Assembly (NCBI GenBank): GCA_017590115.1
Contig: JAGGNK010012559.1
Coordinates: 764,370-828,369 of the forward strand
Source: Montifringilla adamsi
Taxonomy: Eukaryota; Chordata; Aves; Passeriformes; Passeridae
Direction: 5' to 3'
Length of the DNA stretch: 64,000 bases
Shown piece by piece: positions 57,801 to 64,000 of the stretch; position 1 is the stretch's first letter; every line of letters begins with the position of its first letter. The notes below the pieces were generated by a model, which made no database searches, was not told where the DNA came from, and saw only the letters and a list, made by a program, of their open reading frames with translations. A program made the translations under genes and the position numbers.

Positions 57801-60800
57801 AGGGATCAGAGGGGTTATCAAATCAGGGAATGAGGAATCATCAAATCAGTGAAAAGAGGAGATATCAAATCAGGGATCACAGGCATTTATCAAATCAAGG
57901 AACAGAGGCATTATCAAATCAGACACCAAACCCTGCCAGCAGGTCGTGTCAGCAGCTGTGTTTCCTCCTGCAATTTTCTTCCTAAATCAAGAAATTCTCC
58001 AGGTTTTATCAGCTCCTCTCCATTTTCAGCTAAGCCCGAGTCCAGCTAAGCGCAAGCCCAAATAAACCCAAGCCCAGATAAACCCCAGATGGGGTGGGGC
58101 TGCAGCATCCACACCTGGATGTGATGGAAAGATCTTCATAATGCCTCTGAGTGGAAATCTGCCATAAAGGACTCAAAATTCACATTGCTTTCTGCTCTGC
58201 TGTAGGAGAAAACAAAACTTCTGGATACAGAGTCAGGGTTGGGCATTAATCAGAGAACCCATGGGGAAAATGAATGTAACAGTGAGAGGAAGCCAGGGGA
58301 CTTGTCTGTGATAGCCTGACAGAAAGAGTTTAAAAATATCTCTTAATATCACATTTGGTTAACCCAATCATCAGGAAATCCTGGTTTTTCCCCTAGGATT
58401 CCAACCATAGATATTTTCCAGCCTGAGTGAATGTGAAAAAATGTCTGGTTTTACTATTATTATTTTCAAACCTACCTCCAAATGATTTGCAGTCTAAGGA
58501 TCTCTGTAATTCCCTGTCATTGAAAAAGCTGAGTCCTGGTGTGTGCCTGGTTTGGGAAAGGCTTGGAGGGAAGGAGCAGCCTCTGGGTCCTGCGGAGGCT
58601 GGCACTGCTCAGCCATGTGATGGGAATTATGAAAAAGTGAAGCTTCTGCTGCCTCCAACAGCTGAATTTTGCCTTGATCGTCAGTTTTACCCTTGGAAAA
58701 CTCAGAAATTTTGCTTTTCAAGGGCAAACCTCTTTCTCGTTTAACCAGCAGCTTTCCCTGTGAATTCCTGACATTCTGGATCCCTCATCCTTCTGTCAGA
58801 CAGAAATCCCACGTGCTCTGAAACAATTTATTCCTGGTTATCTCAGACACCTGAGCATTCCCGAGCATTCCCAGGTATTCTCAGCCCGGGCTGGCATTTC
58901 CCGGCGATCCCGCAGCTAATGAGGGAGCGATGGCTCATTATGCCCGGGGAACGTGATGTTCCAGCAGCGCTCCAAGGAGAATCAGGCAGGAAGCTGCATA
59001 AAGCCCTGGATTTGCTCAGCAATTTGCCAATTTATTTGTTGTTCTTCCCTAAAAAATAAGGTGGAAGTAATTGGGCTCCCCGCAGGTTTTGAGGAAGGTG
59101 GGAACAGGTTTTTCTCGGAGCTCCTCCAGAAACAAATTGTGCTTTTCCCTGCCCGGGGGTGACATTTGCTGCACAAAGCAAGAGCAAAGCACCGTGTGAT
59201 GTTTTGGGTTGTTGACAACCAGATTTGCGCGAGGATTTGTTGGATTTCTGCTGTGGGAAGGAGCAAGGACCGTGTCCGTGTTTCTGGAAGCTTCACCTCC
59301 CTAAATCCCTGTATGACCTGTTCCTCCTCCCAGGCAGGGGATGGGGTCACCTTGAGCAGAAAGGAAAAGCTGGTTGGAATTCAAGGCAGAGGAAAAAAGC
59401 AAAAAAAACCCAAAAACCAAACAAACAAACAAAAAAAAACCACAAACAAACAAACAAAAAAAACCAAAAAAACAAAACAAAAAAAAAAAAAAAAACCAAA
59501 AAAAAACCCCCCCAAAAAAACACCAAAAAAACAGGGAAGCAAGAACAAAAAGGGTTGTGGAGTTTTCCACCTTGGAGAGATTGAAAAGCAACCTGGGCAT
59601 GGTCCTGGGCAGTCCCACTGGAGCTCAGGGTCAGCTCCAGAGATCCCTCCCAACCTCCTTCTGTGATTCTGCCTCTTGGATCAGCTCTGGAGTGGAAGGG
59701 AAGAAGGAAAACAAGGAGTGATTTCCTTTCCCCCCCCACCCCGCCTTTTTTTGTTGCCTCAGATAAATAATTCCAAAGCTCACTGCTCCCAGCTCTTCTA
59801 GCTGTCCAGGAAAGGTTTCAGGGAGACACTGGAAATCCAGGATAGTTTGTTCCACACAACCAGAGGTGACAGGAAACAGCAAGGCTTGGGAGAGCTGTCT
59901 GGCAGCAGGAAAAGAATGCACGAGGAGAGGGATGTTGAATGGTGTGGAAGAGATTCTGGAGATGAGGATCCAGCGCTTTCATAGGCAGCTCAGTGGAAAT
60001 GTCACTGCAATCTGCAGGAGTGGCCCATGCTGTGTGCAATTGTCAGACTGCATTTAGAACAAAAACTGAGACTAAGACTGACTATGTTATAATGAGCTTT
60101 GTATTTTCTTTCACTAAGCCCCAAAGATGTGCTTCTTTTTCAAGAAGAATTGAGATGTTTGAAGCTTCCAGAGATTTTTCAAGAAGTGAGAGATTTGAAG
60201 CTCCCAGAAGTTTTCAAGAACTGAAAGGTTTGAACTTCCCAGAGGATTCCAAGAAGAATTGAGAGGTTTGAACCTCTTGAAGGTTTCCAAGAATTGAGAG
60301 GTTTCAACCTTTCAGAGGTTTGCAAGAAGAATTGAGAGGTCTGAACCTCCCAGATGTTTCCAAGAAGAGTTGAGATGTTTGAACCTCCCAGAGGTCTTCA
60401 AGAATTGAGAGGTTTGAACCTCTCAGAGGTTTCCAAGAATGGAGGGATGTGCACCTCCCACAGGTTTCCAAGAAGAATTGAGAGGAGTGAACTTCCTGGA
60501 GGTTTTCAGACCTCCAGTTTGCATTTGCACCTCCCAAAGGTTTTCCACCTGTGACAATCAACCCCAAGTTGTCCACACACAACCAAATCCTAGAAAAAAA
60601 TCACCTTTCTGCTTTTCCCAACCTCTCCATGATGAGTCCCAAGCGAGGAGCTGGAGGAACCAGCCCCTTTTTACCTTTTTGAAGTTGGGCGCACTGCCCC
60701 TGCCGCCCTCGGCGGCGCTGAAGGCGCGGCTGATGGCAAACTGGATGGCCAGGCCTGTCATGGTGCCCGTGGAGAGGGGCTGGATCCTGCGCACGGCCTG

Positions 60801-61021
60801 CAGCAGCGCCGCCTTGCCCTGGGGGCCCTGCAGGGACAGCTCGCTGCGCACGGCGCTGGCGTAGTTGATGACGCCCACGCGGGTGGCGTTGGGACCCACG
60901 TCCAGCGCCTCGATCACGCGCGACACGAACACCTTGATCTTCTCGAACTCGTGCGGCCGCACGCTGCGCGAGCTGTCGATGATGAACACCAGGTCCGTGG
61001 GCTTGGTCCTGCACAGGGTGC
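45832..61021 (-). CDS. MATN1: Matrilin-1 (cartilage matrix protein), exons 2-8, 5'-partial
   Basis: Coding join, minus strand: 61021-60675, 56041-55819, 52508-52383, 52132-51719, 49712-49560, 47361-47281, 45881-45832. The 463 encoded residues start just after the missing signal-peptide exon (family length about 490-500). Order: vWA1 (1-189, metal site D15-x-S17-x-S19, N-glycosylation site N44-A-T), EGF-like (190-231, six cysteines), vWA2 (233-419, DGSKS metal site), then a coiled coil (421-463) opening with C-E-C, which in this family cross-links the trimer. Matrilin-1 is a secreted oligomer that bridges collagen II fibrils and aggrecan in cartilage. All splice phases join without a frameshift, so the gene appears intact. 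The promoter is not in view. Confidence 0.97.
46015..46145 (+). mobile_element. CR1 LINE fragment (plus orientation) in the AT-AC intron
   Basis: GGCTGGAATTGCCAGAGCAG, CTGGATCCCTGGAAGTGCC and GGGACAGTGGGAGGTGTCC match the CR1 copy at 12.3 kb. It is truncated before the 3' tail. Antisense to MATN1. Confidence 0.8.
47050..47170 (-). mobile_element. CR1 LINE fragment (minus orientation) in the AT-AC intron
   Basis: AATCCCAGAGCTTGGAAAAG, CATCAAGTCCAACTTTCAAC and CCAGCCCAGAGCTCTGAGTG are the reversed CR1 3' end. Its nearest edge is about 110 bases from the AT 5' splice site. Confidence 0.75.
47281..47361 (-). CDS. MATN1: MATN1 exon 7: first half of the coiled coil
   Basis: An 81-base exon after a CACAG acceptor. 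It encodes [18 protein letters not shown] and the following LINSLQQK, with split codons at both ends (V|E joined from exon 6, L shared with exon 8). The two cysteines flanking one glutamate are the interchain disulphide sites of matrilin trimers. The exon ends ...AAAC directly before ATATCCTTT. Confidence 0.97.
47362..48599 (-). other. MATN1: MATN1 intron 6, downstream part
   Basis: Unique, moderately AT-rich intron sequence. I recognise no exon, RNA or transposon between the decoy-donor array and exon 7. Confidence 0.6.
48600..48775 (-). repeat. Distal part of the exon-6-derived repeat array
   Basis: Contains one full unit (GGAGAAGCTGCAGTTGAAG followed by ATCTGTGATG and GTGGGTGGGG at about 48713-48668) and partial units with GGATGGAGGGGTTCAGTC. 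It is the same unit as in 49180-49559, separated from it by an LTR-like element. Confidence 0.8.
48815..49182 (+). mobile_element. LTR-like element in MATN1 intron 6
   Basis: On the plus strand, TGTCAGGAGAAGTTTTATAG (48827) leads through a TATA-like GTTAAAAGGGG and an AATAAACC poly(A) signal (about 49139-49146) to ATTTCTCACA. That is the same closing word as in the LTR at 41.8 kb. It is about 360 bp long and antisense to MATN1. I could not settle the exact 5' end or a target duplication. It seems to interrupt the decoy-donor array. Confidence 0.5.
49183..49559 (-). repeat. Tandem array of MATN1 exon 6 3' ends with splice donors
   Basis: Reading in the direction of transcription past the true donor (49559), a unit of about 75-98 bp recurs four times. 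Each unit holds a copy of the exon 6 end (AGAAGCTGCAGAT ... TCTGTGTTG) followed by a donor-like GTGAGAGG, then GGGATGGAG and GGATGGAAATGCCC spacer words. Junctions fall at about 49466, 49371, 49292 and 49197. The unit is clearly derived from the exon/intron boundary itself. Confidence 0.92.
49560..49712 (-). CDS. MATN1: MATN1 exon 6: second part of vWA2
   Basis: A 153-base exon between a GGCAG acceptor and a GTGAGG donor. It encodes [20 protein letters not shown], then the segment ending in KKLQMKICV, which closes vWA2 with its C-terminal cysteine. Phase 1 at both ends. Its 3' end has been copied several times into the following intron. Confidence 0.97.
51215..51310 (-). mobile_element. Degraded CR1 fragment (minus orientation)
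   Basis: AGGGTTGGGTTAGGAGGGAC and CTTAAAGCTC, then CCTGTCCAACCC, match the reversed CR1 tail with many changes. Confidence 0.45.
51365..51500. repeat. Minisatellite, about 38-bp unit, three copies
   Basis: The unit GGGGTGGAACTCCACCCTG plus TCCATCCCATTCCA is repeated three times in intron 5. Confidence 0.85.
51719..52132 (-). CDS. MATN1: MATN1 exon 5: first part of vWA2
   Basis: This 414-base exon begins with the cysteine that opens vWA2 and encodes [20 protein letters not shown], the [10 protein letters not shown] helix and [12 protein letters not shown]. The DGSKS, the threonine in GTMTG and the aspartate in FTDG form a complete metal-ion-dependent adhesion site. Phase 1 at both ends. Confidence 0.97.
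52133..52382 (-). other. MATN1: MATN1 intron 4 (250 bp)
   Basis: A short GT-AG intron (donor GTACGTGAG, acceptor TCCCTCAG). Nothing else is recognised in it. Confidence 0.9.
52383..52508 (-). CDS. MATN1: MATN1 exon 4: EGF-like domain
   Basis: A 126-base exon with the six EGF cysteines in order: C-x6-C-x3-C-x8-C-x-C-x12-C. It encodes [17 protein letters not shown] and [14 protein letters not shown]. Matrilin-1 has only one EGF module, unlike matrilins 2-4, and none other is seen here. Phase 1 at both ends, as is usual for shuffled EGF exons. Confidence 0.97.
52660..53337 (+). mobile_element. Solo LTR, family A copy 4, in MATN1 intron 3
   Basis: About 678 bp from TGTCTTAGGCTGG to TTTCAAACCAAGCA, flanked by an imperfect duplication (GGCAT before, GCAT after). 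It keeps the region lost in the 40-kb copy, but its poly(A) signal has decayed to AAGAAA. It is antisense to MATN1, so an active LTR signal would not end the MATN1 transcript. Confidence 0.85.
54955..55150. repeat. Minisatellite, about 17-20-bp unit (TTTATAGGATGGTG)
   Basis: About ten imperfect units of GGATGGTGTTTTTATA with GGATGCTG variants, in MATN1 intron 3. Confidence 0.85.
55685..55775 (+). mobile_element. CR1 3' end fragment (plus orientation), doubled
   Basis: CCCTTCCCACCCAAAGCATTCC and, about 60 bp on, AAGGTCCTTCCCACCCAAAC are two copies of the CR1 tail end to end. Close to exon 3, antisense to MATN1. Confidence 0.6.
55819..56041 (-). CDS. MATN1: MATN1 exon 3: second part of vWA1
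   Basis: A 223-base exon from a GCTGCAG acceptor (phase 0) to a GTGAGT donor (phase 1). It encodes [33 protein letters not shown] and ends with KFQEAFC, the closing cysteine of vWA1. The VTDG aspartate completes the metal site begun in exon 2. Confidence 0.97.
56250..56352. repeat. 36-bp tandem repeat, three copies
   Basis: The unit CCAGGGATCGATGGCTTCAC plus CAAGGGACAACTG is repeated three times with one or two differences, in intron 2. Confidence 0.9.
57395..57930. repeat. Minisatellite of ATCAAATCAGGGATCAGAGG units
   Basis: About 20 units of 24-27 bp alternate between an ATCAAATCAGGGATC form and an ATCAAATATGGGAATGAG form over 535 bp in intron 2, about 1.4 kb downstream... of exon 3's acceptor side. 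A higher-order block of about 150 bp (CATGCGAATGAGGAGTCACC to ATATGGGAATGAGAAG) recurs near 57512 and 57680. Confidence 0.9.
59395..59540. repeat. A-rich / CAAA low-complexity tract
   Basis: About 145 bp of CAAA, CAAAA and A runs in intron 2. The minus-strand translations rich in F and C seen here are artefacts. Confidence 0.9.
59545..59672 (+). mobile_element. CR1 3' end fragment (plus orientation)
   Basis: GAGATTGAAAAGCAACCTGG, GGTCCTGGGCAGTCCCACTG and CCCTCCCAACCTCCTTCTGT, then GATTCTG, match the sense CR1 tail. Antisense to MATN1. Confidence 0.75.
60125..60550. repeat. Minisatellite of AAGAATTGAGAGGTTTGAACC units beside exon 2
   Basis: About ten units of 38-45 bp built from AGAATTGAGAGGTTTGAAC and CTCCCAGAGGTTTCCAAG. 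The array lies only about 125 bp inside intron 2 from the exon 2 donor. Array frames on the minus strand ([14 protein letters not shown]) are not genes. Confidence 0.9.
60675..61021 (-). CDS. MATN1: MATN1 exon 2: first part of vWA1
   Basis: A 347-base exon after a TCCCCAG acceptor, ending at a GTAAAA donor. It encodes [20 protein letters not shown], the N44-A-T glycosylation site and [15 protein letters not shown]. It is much more CpG-rich than its surroundings. It enters in phase 2 (needing one base from exon 1) and leaves in phase 0. Upstream the frame runs on into intron, so the acceptor, not an ATG, sets the start. Confidence 0.97.
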
Positions 61022-63539
61022 CTGGGGACAGCAGAGGGGAAATCAAAGAGAAAGAAGAGAAAGTGTCAAAGGAAAAGTGTCCTGGGAGGGAGAGAACAGC
61101 GCTGGTAAAGCAGCACTGGGCGGAGAGGGGAGGCGGGTTTTGGTCCTTTCTCTGTTTCACAGCTTTAACTGAATATTTTAAATGTGCTTTGTGCTTTTCT
61201 AGGGAAGCACCTTCAGGAAAGCAGAGTTTCTAGGGGATGACACGGACTTGTGGTGAGCAGGGAGTCCCTTGTCACCCCTGGACAAGGGTGTCCCTTGTCT
61301 CTGAGGAAATCTCATCCCCCTAGGGAAGCACAGAGAGAAGGAGGGAGGGATAAATGTGTGGAATGACAGCATGGAGAGAGGGAAGAAGAGAAAGACTGGG
61401 AGGGAGAGGTAAAGGTGAGGAAGGAAGGAAGAAAGTGGCAGAAGGAAGGAAGTGGCAGAAGGGAGGGAGGGAGGTGAATGGCAGCACTGAGGGAAAGAGG
61501 GAGGGAAGAAGGAAGGGAAGAGGGGATAAAGCTCTGGACTGAAAGCTGAGCTGCATTTCTGCATCCAGAAAAGGCTGGAAGGGGATTACTGCACCTCAGA
61601 CCTGGATAACCAATCCCCACGGATATCAGTTAATGGGAATGGGACCAGAACCAGGCACAATACTCAGCAATCAGCTGGGATTGGGAACAACATTGCCAGG
61701 CTAAGGGTTAACATTCCCAGCACAACAGGAGCCAGACCCCAGTTCCCCAGTGATGGCACCAATAATAAACCTCAGTAACAGCACAGAGCTGGCTCACATC
61801 TGTCAGGGTGAAACAACAGAGAAATCTGGAACTCATAATTGATAATTAATAATAGATAATTAATCTCTACAGCCCCACAAATACCCACAGGGAAAATGAG
61901 AGGCTATCAGGAGGCATCAGCAATGCAACAAACTGAATAAATTGTTATCGTTATTTTTAATTTCTCACTTTCGTGCCATTTTCCATCTTCCTTTTCAGCT
62001 GTGGCAAGACATAAAAAAAAAAGCCTGGTGTTTTTTTATGATTTCCTAAATGAATGGCCCCATTTTCCCCAGCAGATCTATGGCATCCTGTTCTTTTTAA
62101 TTTTTTTTCTCCTCATTTAGCCTGTCTCTGTCAAGTGCTCTGCTAATATTTGAGTTCTGCAGGGCCCAGGGAGTTCCTGTCATAAAGGAGATTTCTGTGG
62201 ACAGATTTTTAAATGGGAGCTTTTGGGCCAACAAATCTGCTCCAAATGATGGCATAAATATTACAGCTGGTCCTCAGTGTGAGATCTAATGGGGCTTTCA
62301 GTCTTTGAGGCAGATAAAAATAAATACTCTGTGATGGATCTGTAAAGGAAATAATCAGGTTTGTTTCCTGAGAGGCATCAAGGCTGAATCTGCTCCAGAA
62401 AAGTCTGGGAAGGTGGGAGCAAAGCAGGCAGTGGTCACTTTGTCAGGAGCTCTAATTCCCACTAAAATCCAACCTAACATTTTCCCACATGGATGAATTT
62501 CAATTTCATTCCCCCCTCCCCCGCCATAATTTATTGCAGAGGAAGGAAAACTCCCAGGGAGATCCATCTGCAGCACTGGAAATCCCTCTTCCAGGGGTAC
62601 CCAGTTTACAGGTGAGAAATGAAGGTCCAGGGAAAGGCTCAATTAATTCCTCCAGAAATAAAACACAAATCCCCCTTTGTGCTGATGAATCATCCCTGGA
62701 TTTAATGACAAACCAAGCAGGAAAAGTTATTTTATTTCCCTAAGAACAGCTGGAGCCAATAGAAATTTTGAAGTCTTTCTATTTTATTTATTTCTGCTCT
62801 GTGATTTGGCTCTAAATAACATTTTCAAGCTCTTCTTATGAGAGTGGAGTTTATTTCAGAGAAGGGAAGAGTAAAGAAGGGATAATAGGAAGGAGATTTT
62901 TGGTATTTCAGCCACAGTCAGGGTCTGCAGGACAGGCCCATTCTCTCCAGGAGGTGACAGTCACTTGCTCTGATTGACACCTTGACTCAGCATAGTTTAG
63001 TTAAAACTGGAATTAAACCAGAAATAAAATCTTACTCTATATTTACAAATATCCACACTAAGAATTATTAGGGAATAGCTGAATTAATGCCCTGACTTAG
63101 CAGAAAATTCCTCTCAGGGCATCTTTGCCATATCCATTAAAGCACTGGGAGAACAGAGCAGTAACCCAGGACTAAAAGGGGTTTATTTTAGAGAGTTGAC
63201 TGCTCACAGCAGGGCTCAGCTCAGTTGCTGCTCTCTTTCCCGACTTTGCACAGCAAAGAGAACCCTCTTTTCCCAAATTCCTGAGGAGAAAGGGCTCAGT
63301 TTATCTGAGATCCCCCTGCCTCAGCCCCAGGTGCCTCTGCAGTCACTGTCACACCTGCACAGCTCAGGCTGCCCATGGCTGTGGGCAAGGCATCTTCATC
63401 ACACTGTCCAAATATTTTGAATTCCCACAAGTCTGGCCTTGCAGCGGAGTTTGCCTCTCCTGTAGTGATTTCTGGAGAAATCCAGAAATCCTTGGGCTGC
63501 CTGGAGCCCGGGGAAGAGCAGAGATGCTCCTGAGGACCA
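61022..63539 (-). other. MATN1: MATN1 intron 1 (5' end not identified)
   Basis: No minus-strand ATG followed by a hydrophobic signal peptide and a donor in the right phase was found here. The unique AT-rich part 62030-62480 is intron that could hold the cartilage enhancer described for chicken MATN1 intron 1, but I cannot point to specific sites. The remaining sequence to 63540 shows no gene. Confidence 0.5.
61320..61535. repeat. Purine-rich low-complexity tract (GGAAGGAGGG)
   Basis: Over 200 bp almost entirely of A and G on the plus strand (GAAGGAGGGAGGG, AAGGAAGTGGCAG). On the transcribed strand this is pyrimidine-rich. Such tracts can form triplex DNA. Confidence 0.85.
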
Positions 63540-63785
63540 GACCCTCCCTTCCCTGCATGTCCAGCCCTTCCCTGGGTGTCCAGCCCTTCCCTGGGTGTCC
63601 ATCCCTGCCCCGGGTGTCCATCCCTGCCCTGGGTGTCCATCCCTTAACTGGGTGTCCATCCCGGGTGCCCCAGGTGTCCATCCCTGCCCCGGGTGTCCAG
63701 CCCTGCCCTTAGTGTCCATTCCTTCCCCGGGTGTCCAGCCCTGCCCTGAGTGTCCATTCCTTCCCTGGGTGTCCAGCCCTTGCTG
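63540..63785. repeat. Minisatellite, 18-bp unit (CCCTGGGTGTCCATCCCTG)
   Basis: About thirteen units of GGGTGTCCATCCCTGCCC with variants. Minus-strand frames (GMDTQGRDGHPGQGW) come from the array. Confidence 0.95.
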
Positions 63786-64000
63786 GCACTCATTCCAGGC
63801 TGAGGTTTAGAGCCCATGCAAGCTGCAGAGCAGGCAGCTCACCTGCTCCTGGCTGCCCTACTGCCCACCTGGGAAGCCAAACAGAGCCGGATTTCGCTCA
63901 GGATCGGATGAAGGAAATCCAAGGAAAGTCCCGTTCCCAGCAACCTGACCCAGACCTCCTGCTCGGGAGGTGACGCCGGTGCCCAGCCAGTTCCTGCTCC
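63786..64000. other. Unassigned sequence upstream of MATN1 exon 2
   Basis: A good donor-like CAGGTGAGC occurs on the minus strand at 63843/63842, but the frame that would fit exon 2 has no Met after its last stop. I do not call an exon here. Confidence 0.4.

Larger units (their letters stand above)
56042..60674 (-). other. MATN1: MATN1 intron 2
   Basis: The largest complete intron here (4633 bp), GT-AG. It carries three minisatellites, a CAAA-rich tract and a CR1 end (listed separately). The stretch 58820-59240 is complex, with CpGs and words such as GCTAATGAGGGAGCGATGG and CAATTTGCCAATTTATTTG. It could be an intronic enhancer; that is only inferred from composition. Confidence 0.7.

Noticed and set aside
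59301..59739. Phenylalanine-rich frames on the minus strand resembling membrane segments
   Set aside because: They are the complement of the CAAA/A-rich tract, not a membrane protein.
63296..63640. Minus-strand frame containing MGSLSCAG before a GT as a possible signal exon
   Set aside because: Not hydrophobic enough, and the frame belongs mostly to the 18-bp array.
63843..64000. Candidate MATN1 exon 1 ending at the CAGGTGAGC donor
   Set aside because: In the phase needed by exon 2 the frame has a stop and no Met afterwards, and no hydrophobic signal sequence.

Overview
The window looks like avian nuclear DNA, most likely from a songbird. The evidence is many truncated CR1 LINE fragments with the typical 3' tail, several solo LTRs of bird endogenous retroviruses, abundant short minisatellites, and one vertebrate gene that I could assemble exon by exon. 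Nothing in it is bacterial or plasmid-like, and no operons, CRISPR arrays or tRNA/rRNA genes were seen.

The only protein gene I can support is MATN1 (matrilin-1, cartilage matrix protein) on the minus strand. Seven coding exons, which I number 2 to 8, run from 61021 down to 45832. They give a continuous 463-residue reading frame with consistent splice phases: vWA1 (exons 2+3), EGF-like (exon 4), vWA2 (exons 5+6) and a C-terminal coiled coil (exons 7+8). The signal-peptide exon 1 was not found and probably lies beyond position 64000. The last intron (47280-45882) is a U12-type AT-AC intron with near-perfect 5' splice site and branch-point motifs. The 3' UTR probably runs to about 44.5-44.7 kb.

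Positions 1 to about 44.5 kb lie downstream of MATN1 and contain no gene I can support. In other vertebrates the side downstream of MATN1 is a gene-poor interval, and this stretch fits that. It holds an AT-rich satellite present as two inverted blocks (1.0-2.2 and 3.15-3.4 kb), a 514-bp tandem duplication with about 400 identical bases (4.8-5.75 kb), solo LTRs (3.4, 10.4, 29.2, 40.2 and 41.8 kb), CR1 pieces, minisatellites, and islands of TAATTA-rich or CpG-rich sequence that resemble conserved noncoding regulatory elements (for example 8.35, 9.2, 11.9, 16.0, 18.4, 32.5 and 37.3 kb). Conservation was not measured.

The MATN1 introns are full of minisatellites. The most unusual one lies directly downstream of exon 6. 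There the exon's 3' end and its splice donor have been amplified at least five more times (48.6-49.59 kb), leaving a row of decoy 5' splice sites inside intron 6. I see no novel multi-gene system here. The points worth a second look are the exon-derived decoy-donor array, the AT-AC intron, the recent duplication, and the hairpins and dyads in the noncoding part.
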